DNA from: Tetradesmus obliquus
Taxonomy: Eukaryota; Chlorophyta; Chlorophyceae; Sphaeropleales; Scenedesmaceae
Reading direction: 5' to 3'
Assembly (NCBI GenBank): GCA_030272155.1
Contig: CP126199.1
Coordinates: forward strand, 4,204,501-4,268,500
DNA length: 64,000 nucleotides
Every line of letters begins with the position of its first letter. The stretch's first letter is position 1. The notes beneath the pieces were generated by a model that had not been told where the DNA came from, searched no databases, and was given only the letters and a program-made list of their open reading frames with translations. Made by a program: the position numbers and the translations under genes. Shown here in pieces: positions 1 through 9,066 of the stretch.

Positions 1-450
1 TGTGCACTTGCTCCATAAAAAGATCCATTGAGAGAGTGAGGCAACCTGTTCCGCACTCACTCCACAGGTCTCTTGTACCAAGAGACGCTGTCACACGATC
101 ATGCAGACAGCCCCTTGCGGAGCAGCCCCGAAAGGCATCCAGGACCTGACCGAGTGCCCAGACTCCACTAAAATCACAGTCGCGCAATGACGTCCTGTGA
201 TGTGTGACATACCGTGACTGGCCCTTGAAACAAAATCTGTCCATGGCGTAACTGTCAGCTATCACTGCATGGTGACTTGTACACCTCTACAAGCTGCACT
301 TTACAGGCAGCATTACGACACCTACACAAGACGCCTATTAATAGGTGACGGATTGTCGACACAGACAATCCCCACCTGACTATTCATTGACTCTCCACTT
401 CATGCAAAGCACATCCTGCTACTGACCGAACATACACCTATGAGATATGT
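1..450 (-). repeat. Left inverted repeat, LINE 3' end
   Basis: Reverse complement of 5984-6433 with few mismatches. Homology stops sharply at 450. On the minus strand it ends toward base 1 with the same sequence that precedes poly(A) in the copies at 7313-7566 and 7981-8224, so it is the 3' terminal part of the minus-strand LINE. Confidence 0.85.
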
Positions 451-752
451 GGCATTCTGTAGGAAATGACACCACCTCAGGCACACAAAGCCACACACAC
501 ACAAACTAATCCACACATGCTGCACACATCCTCGTACACTGCTACCCACACGCACGCATACATAACGTACTCTGCTACCCACTCACATGCATACATAACG
601 TATCCCGGCCATCAACTTAGCCTTTGCCATACTATTTTGCAACACATCACAACGAGGAACGACGGCCACTACTCCAACGAATGCATTGTACACCCCGCCC
701 GAACCGTCAAAACAGACCACCACGCCTCGTAGACCCGTGCCCAATCCATCCC
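451..752 (-). other. LINE 3' untranslated region with CA-rich short repeats
   Basis: Non-coding stretch between the RT stop and the left inverted repeat. It is rich in ACAC. About 539-603 holds two imperfect copies of a ~34-bp unit that each contain CATACATAACGTA. No gene is seen. Confidence 0.6.
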
Positions 753-2175
753 TCACATGCCAGCCGCGCTGGCCCGAACCTTGATGCGCCCATTTGCGCC
801 CATCCTATACAGTGCTCCCCACTTCTGCTCAAAGTCAACAAGTTTGATCTCAGGCGACCTTCCCTGCAGCCATGCAAACGGTATCCCACAACCTATCCTA
901 ACATTCACTTCCACCCTATCCCACTCCCTCTGAATTTGCTGCCGCAGCTCTGCCAGAAACCTACACGCCACAGCCTTAGCAGCGTATGATGAGCTGCCCG
1001 GCTCGCCAGTTGTACCCCGTTGACTGCCCATGCTGCTGCTGTTGCTGTTGCTGTCCTCTGCATCGCTGATGCCGTGGCTCTGAGATTGAGAATTGCTTCC
1101 TGCATTGCGGCTGCCGCTGCCATCGCTGCCATCTGCACTGGCCACAATCACGCCAGCCCTGATGCTGCTGCAGCGCACCACCCAAATGGACTCCAGCAGC
1201 AGCAGACGCAGCTGCGTCCACATCTGCTGCTGCCCTGCTGGCGGGGCCCACACACTGAAGTCATCCAGCAGCAGCAGACGGCTGTTATTAACAGGGACCA
1301 CTGCTCCGGGCTGCACACGCTGCCACACCTGTTGCGCGTACCACTGCCACGCTGCTGCAGCTACAGGGCACTCCACTAACAAGTGGGTGAGGGTCTCCAG
1401 TTGCTGCGGCTGCTGGCACTGCTGTGCTGGGCAGGTAAAGTGTGCCGGCGCGTGTCTGCTGGATGCCAGCATGCCCCGTGCGCCTACCTTCACTCCTGCA
1501 TGCAGAAGCCGCCAGCCAAACACTCGCAGCCGCCTCGGCAGCTGTGTGTCTTTTAGCCGCTGATAACTCGCCACCCAGCGGTGCTGCATGGCATTGGCAG
1601 CACCCATGGAGTGAGTGATCGGGTCCAGTAGATCATTGTGTGCTGGGCAGCTGATGCGCTGCTGTTGCTGCTCCTGTTGCTGCCGTTGAGCCGTGACTAC
1701 TGCTGCTGCTGTTGCCGCGCGCTGTCTTGGCAGCTCCCGCTCCCTGGACGGATCCATCCAGGACGCATGGTAAGCCGCCATCATAGCTGCGTCGCTAAAC
1801 CGCTGGCTGCCACTGCTGCTGCTGCTACGATTGCCAGGCGCCTCGCTATTTCGCTGCTTTTGCTGGAAGGACCGTTTCTGAGCTGCCTCCATCTCCTGCA
1901 AGCCGTCCTGTGGCGCCTCAGCACCCAGGCGGTTGCGCCACAGGCGCGGGCGCATGCCGACACCTGATAGCCATCCCTCTTTGTACTGCCGACTGCATTG
2001 CTCCTGCAGCAGCCTGCATGTTGCCACCTTTGGCGTGAACTGCAGCAAGCTGACAGCAAACCCCATCCCCCATACACTAGGATCTACGCGAATGTCTGCC
2101 CAAGCCCCCACCAGGTACCATGACGGCGTGCTTCGCGATTGCTGCTGCTGCTGCTGTTGCTGGTGCTGTCCTTGG

Positions 2176-2244
<69 letters not shown>

Positions 2245-2253
2245 CCCTGGTGG

Positions 2254-2284
<31 letters not shown>

Positions 2285-4334
2285 GTTCCTGTTGTTGATG
2301 CTGTCGCGGCTGCTGCTGTTGCCATGCAGCTGGCTGCTGCAGCTGCTGCTGCTGACGTTCCTGTTGTTGCTGCTGTCGTGGCTGCCGCTGTTGCCGTGCT
2401 GCTGGCTGCTGCCGCTGTTGCTGCTGCTGCTGCCGCTGCTGCCGCTGCTGTTGTTGCCGCTGAAATGCAGGGTGCGGCACTGCTGTTACATCTACCACAC
2501 AACATGGCGCCCATTGGAGGGCTGCTGTGTCCATTAGGACAGCTGTTGTGGCCTTCAAGCTGCCATCCTGCTGCACCTTGTAGCACTTGGTGGTGCCATC
2601 GTGCTGCAACTGTTGTGCCCACTGTTGCTGCGTGTCGGTCTGCCATGCACCTGTGCTGCCCTCCCGCAGAGTGTGCAGCCATGCCGGCGGCAGCACAATG
2701 CCATCTTGCTGCGGCTGTCCAGTTAGCTGCTGCTGCACCTGCCCCAGTGTGGTGCCTGCGCCGTGGCGCAGCTGAGCAGGGAGGGCACCGGCTGCTGCCA
2801 ACATCTGCCCATCTGAGCTGCTGCCCACGCTGTGGTTCCCCACCAGCAGCTCAAGCTGGATCTGCTGGCTGGTCATGGCGCTGTGCTCGACGTGCCTGTG
2901 AATGCCCACGCTTTGCAGCGCCTCTATGTATGCTGATAGGCGCAGCGGCAGCCTGCCGCCCCTGGCGGCAGCCTGCAGCGGCGCCTTTGATCGCTGCACC
3001 AACGCTGCCTCCCCTAGTCCTGGCAGTGCGTGGCGCAGGTTGGCCCGCATGAAGGCCTTCCATGGGGCTCGCCGCGGCGACAGCAATGCTGCTGCTGTAC
3101 GTGCCTGCATTGCTGTGGCGTGCGCCCTGACATCAACCTGCCTCATTCCGCCCATGCTGAAAGGCAGGCTGGCCACTGCTGCCGGAGGGCTTTCATTCCA
3201 CTGCCGGATGTTGGCTTCTCGAGCGCAGCCCTGCTCTGTCACAAACCCTAAGAGGCGGCGGTGCATCCTGGCCATGATATCTACTGGGACTGGCACGAAC
3301 TGCGCATGATAGGTGATGCAAGATGCCATTATCTGCTGCGCAACTGCGCAGCGCCCCAAATAGCTGAGATTCTGCCGTGCCCACTGCCGCGCCCGGTATG
3401 TGATGGTTTGCAGGCGCTGCGTGTACAGCGCTGCTGCATGCGGCTCTGCGCCTGCTGCTGACAGCAGCAGACCCAGGTGCCTGATCGGGTGTAGTGCTGT
3501 ATCATGGAACGGTATCTGCGTGGCTGGATCTACCCCTACAAACGGCTGCTGCGTGCCCACTTCCATGCCCTGGCACTTGCTGACTCCCAGCTTGGCGCCA
3601 CTCGCTGCACAAAACGGCTGTACTGCTTTCCTCACCAGCACAGCAACGCCTTGCCTGCTGGCGGCGTGCAGGGTGGTGTCGTCTGCATGCTGCATGCTGC
3701 AGGGTGCTGCTGAGCCATCGGGCATGCTGATGCTGTCCACTTCCCCTGCTGCTTGCAGCGCTCTGCATTTGGCCGCCAGCGGCTGCGCTGCTAGCACATA
3801 CAGCAGCGGGCTGAGTGGGCTGCCCTGCGCGCAGCCAGAGGGGATGTCAAACACCCTGCTGAGGTGGCCGCCGTTGAACACGATGCGGCCCTGTGTGCCT
3901 GCCAGCAGCAGCTGTACCCACCTACGCATGCCTGGCGGGAACTGCATTGCTGCCATGCACTTCATCAGCCATTCCCTGTCTAGCCTGTCATAGGCCTTCT
4001 CAAAATCCAGAAACAAAATGCAGCCGGGCTGCTGCTGCGTCCTGAGGAAGTCAACTTCCTCCAGGTGCAGCAGCACATTGTCTGCAATGTCCCTGCCTGG
4101 AACAAACGCTGTCTGAGTGCTGTCCACGACGCTGTCCAGCACCGGCGCCGCCCGCAGCACCACCACCTTCGCCAGAATTTTCACATCACAGTTCATCAGC
4201 GTGATGGGGCGGTAGCTGGCAGCCTGGTCCCTTGGCTTACCGCCACCCTTGAACAGTAAGGTGATGAGCCCAAGGCGCTGCTGCGGAGACAGCAGCGCCC
4301 CCTCCAGACCAAACCGGAAGTTGCATGCTGCCAC
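753..4334 (-). pseudogene. LINE reverse transcriptase frame with C-terminal zinc-binding domain
   Basis: Frame of about 1190 codons. RT motifs are visible: SYRPITL near residue 40, motif A FLDFEKAYD with aspartates near 110 and 116, a PSGCAQGSPLSPLLY block near 165-179, and motif C HADDT near 216-220. The catalytic aspartates are kept. The C-terminal part (about residues 960-1040) has RVFGWRLLHAG and a Cys/His cluster typical of the RT zinc-binding domain. A Gln-rich stretch of over 100 residues from CAG repeats (plus-strand 2140-2460) lies between the two. Its first codons continue the endonuclease frame after a one-base shift near 4380, so the annotated methionine is probably not a true start. 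No RNase H domain was recognised. Confidence 0.85.
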
Positions 4335-4345
4335 AAAAGCTGGTC

Positions 4346-5382
4346 CTAGCTGCTCCCAGAATGCGCTATAGAACTCATCGTGAGCCCATCGCTGCCTGGC
4401 ACCTTCCCTCTAGGCATGCTGTTGAGTGCCGCTGTCGCCTCCTCCAAGGTGATGGTGCCGTCGCCTGCGGGGCCCAGGCATTGCTGTTGCTGCTCCGAAG
4501 AAAGCTGCTTATCCACACACGCAAGCAGCTCCTGCTGCTGTTGTGGGTCGGTGGGGCGTCGCGAGAACAGCCCGTCTTCTGCAGGGTCATAAAAGTCTGC
4601 AAGCAGGCTGCCTGCTGCTGCCGCGCCCTCGCTGCTGCCAGTGGACACTGTGGTGCCATCTGCTGCAGCCACAGCGCTGATATACTGCGGCTCCGGCACG
4701 GCCTGCCCTAGCCTCGCTCCCCAAAAGCTAGACGGGCCATCAGCGTACAGCTCGTACATCGCATCAGTCTTCTCCTGCTGCTGCTGGCGTTGCTGCACTT
4801 CATAATCCAGCAACTGCTGTTCTGCATGCTGAAGGTTGGTGTGCGTCTGCCCATTGCTGTGCTGGCGCTGCTGCCAGCCGGCTGTTGCCACCGCCCTGCG
4901 CAGCCGCCTAAGTTCTGCCTGCTGCTGCAGCCTCTGTCGCTGCATTATGACTGCAGTGGCAGTCACAGCATGCTGCTTAAGGTGCTCAAACTCAGCTGCT
5001 GGGTTGTTGCGCGGCCGCTGCTGCTGCTGCTGCTCCACCGCTGCTGACAGGCTCTCCTGCATAGCTGCGACAAAAGCTGCGCCACCCAGAGCAGAGGTGG
5101 GGAAGCACCACCTGCGCTGTCCAAGGAGCGGCATGCCAGGCGGCCGCAGCTTGACAACCACAGGGCGGTGATCTGAAGGCTGCCTCATGTGCTGTGTGGC
5201 CTTCTGCAGCCAGCCCTCCTCAACCAGGTCTGCTGACAAGAAGACATAGTCAATCCTGCCGGCTGACGTGGCTTGATTTGCTGCTGCTGGCTGGCCCTGA
5301 TCTCGCCTGCTGCCTGCTGCTGCTGCAGCCGCTACTGCAGCCGCCGCGGCTGCAGCATGAGCTGTGGCTGTAGCGTCTGTTA

Positions 5383-5431
<49 letters not shown>

Positions 5432-5983
5432 GGCTGCCGCGTTGCTGCTGCCAGCTGCGCTGCCATGGTAGCTGTAATGCGTAGGCTGCCTGGCGTGCGG
5501 GTTGCAGTGTCGCCACGCATCCACCAGGCCCGAGCGCACAGTGACGCGCTGCAGCTGCGCTGCCCCCACCATGCGGCGCGAGTGTCGCGCCCGCGTGCCA
5601 GCCACTGGCTGCACGTCGATTTCCTGCAAGGCACAGTTGAAGTCCCCGCCCACAATCAGGCTGGACCCCTGCGCGCCTGCCTCCAGTGCCTCCTGATAAG
5701 GCCCCTGAAACCAGGCTGGGCGCCCCGTGGGTTCGTGCGGCGCATACACCGCCACCGCTGCCACCTGCTGGCCCCACGGCGTTGTCCAGGCTACCCTGAG
5801 TAACCTGCCCTGCCCGTCTGTAAACTCAATCACAGGTTCTGTGTCCTGTTGAACTATTTTCTGACTTAGCAGTACTGCCACCCCAACTGAAGCTTGTATG
5901 CCAACTTCCAAGGGCTTGCTATTTGCATAGCAGTACCCTTGCCACGGCCTGCCGTGCCCTGCTCCCTGCTGCGCCCAATCCAT
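4346..5983 (-). pseudogene. LINE apurinic-type endonuclease (EEP) frame
   Basis: Frame of 545 codons upstream of the RT. Exonuclease-endonuclease-phosphatase motifs are clear: VGGDFNC near residue 113, RIDYVFLS near 243 and SDHRPVVV near 271. The normal N-terminal part (WN and ETH blocks) is missing from this frame. A short ILLLTEHT run lies in another frame at about 6000-6025, inside the inverted repeat, and may be a frame-shifted ETH block or chance. At the other end the frame reads GSDGLT and then hits a stop, while the next frame continues as EFYSAFWEQLGPAF into the RT, showing a one-base shift near 4380. Poly-Ala and Gln tracts come from CTG/CAG repeats. The family nicks target DNA for target-primed reverse transcription. 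Confidence 0.8.
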
Positions 5984-6487
5984 ACATATCTCATAGGGGT
6001 GTGTTCGGTCAGTAGCAGGATGTGCTTTGCATGAAGTGGAGAGTCCATGAATAGTCAGGTGGGGATTGTCTGTGTCGACAATCCGTCAACTATTAATAGG
6101 CGTCTTGTGTAGGTGTCGTAATGCTGCCTGTAAAGTGCAGCTTGTAGAGGTGTGCAAGTCGCCATGGAGTGATAGCTGACAGTTGCGCCATGGACGGATT
6201 TTGATTCAAGGGCCAGTCACGGTCTGTCACACATCACAGGACGTCATTGCGCGACTGTGATTTTAGTGGAGTCTGGGCACTCGGTCAGGTCCTGGATGCC
6301 TTTCGGGGCTGCTCCGCAAGGGGCTGTCTGCATGATCGTGTGACAGCGTCTCTTGGTACCAGAGACCTGTGGAGTGAGTGCGGAACAGGTTGCCTCATTC
6401 TCTCAATGGATCTTTTTATGGAGCAAGTGCACAGTTATTTAGGTCCGCCCTTGTAACGTTCTTGCTTCAAAAAAAAAAAAAAAAAAA
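5984..6487 (+). repeat. Right inverted repeat, LINE 3' end with poly(A)
   Basis: Inverted copy of 1-450, extended by about 35 bases (to TTGCTTCA) and a ~19-base A run. The same end occurs in the solo copies downstream, so this end is plus-strand sense. It abuts satellite sequence directly at 6488. No target-site duplication is seen between 5983 and 6488. Confidence 0.8.
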
Positions 6488-7944
6488 GCACACCTAGCAC
6501 ATTTCCAAACTGGGACACGAGGCGGGCCGGACCGAAATTTCAACCGTTGCGGCGCATCGAAGGCCGCTGTGCTTATTTTCATAAGTCAGTCCTGAGCAGG
6601 TGGGGGCCTAACAAGCTTGTTCATGGAACGTCCGGGATAAAAGCGTCCAGTAGGAATTTTAGCCGGCCAGTGAGTTTCCAGTGGCGGTTCACAGACACCC
6701 GTGCCAACCCGCATCCTGCACCCAGGACATTCGTACGGGTTTTAATATGATATATCGACATTTGTTTTTTTTTGAAGCATATCGACATTTTACAAAGAGA
6801 CATAACAATGAATACACTTTCACGAAGCACACCTAGCACATTTCCAAACTGGGACACGAGGCGGGCCGGACCGATATTTCAACCGTTGCGGCGCATCGAA
6901 GGCCGCTGCGCTTATTTTCATAAGCCAGTCCTGAGCAGGTGGGGACCTAACACGCTTGTTCATGGAACGTCCGGGAAAAAAGCGTCCAGTAGGAATTTTA
7001 GCCGGCCAGTGAGTTTCCAGTGGCGGTTCACAGACACCCGTGCCAACCCGCATCCTGCACCCAGGACATTCGTACGGGTTCTAATTAGATATATCGACAT
7101 TTTACAAAGAGACATAACAATGAATACACCTTTCAAAAAAAAAAAAAAGAATACACCTTTCACGAAGCACACCTAGCACATTTCCAAACTGTGACACGAG
7201 GCGGGCCGGACCGAAATTTCAACCGTTGCGGCGCATCGAAGGCCGCTGTGCTTATTTTCATAAGTCAGTCCTGAGCAGGTGGGGGCCTAACAAGCTTGTT
7301 CATGGAACGTCCCTGTCACACATCACAGGACGTCATTGCGCGACTGTGATTTTAGTGGAGTCTGGGCACTCGGTCAGGTCCTGGATGCCTTTCGGGGCTG
7401 CTCCGCACGGGGCTGTCTGCATGATCGTGTGACAACGTCTCTTGGTGCAAGAGACCCGTGGAGTGAGTGCGGAACAGGTTGCCTCACTCTCTCAATGGAT
7501 CTTTTTATGGAGCAAGTGCACAGTTATTTTGGTCAGCCCTTGTAACGTTCTTGCTTCAAAAAAAAAAACGTCCGGGATAAAAGCGTCTAGTAGGAATTTT
7601 AGCCGGCCAGTGAGTTTCCAGTGGCGGTTCACAGACACCTGTGCCAACCCGCATCCTGCACCCAGGACATTCGTACGGGTTCTAATATAATATATCGACT
7701 TTTTTTGTTTTTTTTGGAAGCATATCGACATTTTACAAAGAGATATAACAATGAATACACTTTCACGAAGCACACCTAGCACATTTCCAAACTGGGACAC
7801 GAGGCGGGCCGGACCAAAATTTCAACCGTTGCGGCGCATCGATGGCCGCTGCGCTTATTTTCATAAGCCAGTCCTGAGCAGGTGGGGACCTAACACGCTT
7901 GTTCATGGAACGTCCGGGATAAAAGCGTCTAGTAGGAATTTTAG
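6488..7944. repeat. Tandem satellite, ~340-bp unit, about four copies
   Basis: Recurrent start CACCTAGCAC at 6491, 6830, 7170 and 7773. Spacings are 339 and 340, and about 350 after removing the insertion at 7313-7566. Copies differ by point changes and by short A/T homopolymers. The last copy breaks off at about 7944. Both strands carry short open frames of ~65-80 codons, but these only follow the repeat and have no recognisable domain. The array is cut on both sides by LINE-derived sequence. Confidence 0.9.
7313..7566 (+). mobile_element. 5'-truncated LINE 3' end copy with poly(A) and 7-bp TSD
   Basis: About 250 bp matching the outer part of the LINE terminal repeat and ending in TTGCTTCA plus an A run. 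It is flanked by AACGTCC at 7306-7312 and 7567-7573. Other satellite units carry a single AACGTCC followed by GGGATAAA, so the empty site is known from the neighbours. This is a direct record of target-primed insertion. Confidence 0.9.
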
Positions 7945-8330
7945 CCCCGAAAGGCATCCAGGACCTGACCAAGTGCCCATTGCGCGACTGTGATTTTAGT
8001 GGAGTCTGGGCACTCGGTCAGGTCCTGGATGCCTTTCGGGGCTGCTCCGCAAGGGGCTGTCTGCATGATCGTGTGACAGCGTCTCTTGGTACAAGAGACC
8101 TGTGGAGTGAGTGCGGAACAGGTTGCCTCACTCTCTCAATGGATCTTTTTATGGAGCAAGTGCACAGTTATTTAGGTCAGCCCTTGTAACGTTCTTGCTT
8201 CAAAAAAAAAAAAAAAAAAAAAAAAAGTGCCCATATCTCACTAGGATCACAGTCACGCAATGATGAACTGTGTGACGTTTGACAGACCTTGACTGACCCT
8301 CAATCCAAACCCATGGTTGACCACTGCTAG
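7945..8330 (-). repeat. Older, diverged antisense fragment of the LINE terminal repeat
   Basis: Bases 7945-7980 and 8235 to about 8330 align, end to end, with about 131-245 of the left inverted repeat, with many mismatches. The fragment is interrupted by the younger insertion at 7981-8224. It lacks the outermost ~130 bp and a poly(T), so its junction with the satellite at 7944 is probably a rearrangement. From 8330 to 8480 nothing further is recognised. Confidence 0.7.
7981..8224 (+). mobile_element. 5'-truncated LINE 3' end copy with poly(A) and 10-bp TSD
   Basis: Starts at TGCGCGACTG and ends in TTGCTTCA followed by more than 20 A. It is flanked by AAGTGCCCAT at 7971-7980 and 8225-8234. 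It lies inside an older antisense fragment of the same family, so the family has inserted into itself. Confidence 0.9.
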
Positions 8331-8480
8331 GTCCAGCCCTTGTAACTGACTGAGCAGAAGAATGTTCACCCGCCCATCGGCAATCAACGCCAAATAATGC
8401 TCAACCTTCAAGTTGTCCGCTGCACAACATTGCATCCTGTAATGGTACATCTGGCAGCGCCGGCAATCAGACGCACTGCA

Positions 8481-8992
8481 TCATGACTGCGTGCCAGCCC
8501 CGCCATCAGGCCGCTGCTCGCCCTGCACAGACTTGACAGCCGCCACAGCGGCCAGCACCTTGATGTGCTTGCCCAGCACAGCCAGCACGAAGCGCAGCCG
8601 CTGCGCCACGCTGGTGCACTCCAGCAGCGCCTGCCGCAGCTCCGCCTTGTCCTGCTCCAGCTGGCCCACCACACTGGCGGCAGCCCAAGACAGCCGCGCC
8701 GTGCGCCGCAGCGGCGGCCACAGCGGGTCGGCATGCGCGTCGCAGCCGTCAGAAGCTGCGTATGCATACTGAGACGCACCCGCTCCCTGCTGCTGGGGCT
8801 CTGCAGGACTGCTGCTGCTGCTGCTGCTGAAGGGCTCCTGCATGCGGCTGTCTGATGTTGTGGCGTCCATGCTGCTGCTGGGTGCCCTGGTGACTGCTGC
8901 TGCTTCATCTGCCTCGTCAGATACTACCTCAGCGGCTGGCGGTGGCTGCACGCCACCCTCCCAGCCGCCTCTATGCGCATCAACGCTGTTGC

Positions 8993-9066
<74 letters not shown>

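Larger units (their letters stand above)
1..6487 (-). mobile_element. L1-type LINE retrotransposon, broken, flanked by 450-bp inverted repeats
   Basis: A non-LTR element read on the minus strand: endonuclease frame (5983-4346), reverse transcriptase frame (4334-753), then a 3' untranslated stretch running left to the window edge. The domain order endonuclease, RT, C-terminal zinc-binding domain is that of L1-like LINEs. Bases 1-450 and 5984-6433 are near-identical inverted copies. The right copy continues on the plus strand into a poly(A) run ending at 6487, so the block has LINE-type 3' ends pointing outward on both sides. The frames are interrupted twice, so this copy is probably dead. The left terminus, with the expected poly(T) and target-site duplication, lies outside the window. 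One twin-primed event and two separate insertions cannot be told apart here. Confidence 0.85.

Noticed and set aside
2120-3052. Plus-strand 310-codon Ala-rich frame
   Set aside because: Antisense shadow of the Gln tract and RT frame; CTG repeats are open in all frames.
7945-8050. Apparent twin-priming 5' inversion in the LINE copy
   Set aside because: The short inverted piece and the sequence beyond the poly(A) tail belong to one older antisense fragment, and AAGTGCCCAT duplications show simple insertion into it.
9000-9065. CRISPR-like or functional tandem repeat
   Set aside because: A plain CTG trinucleotide run encoding poly-Ser in the LON gene; no spacers.
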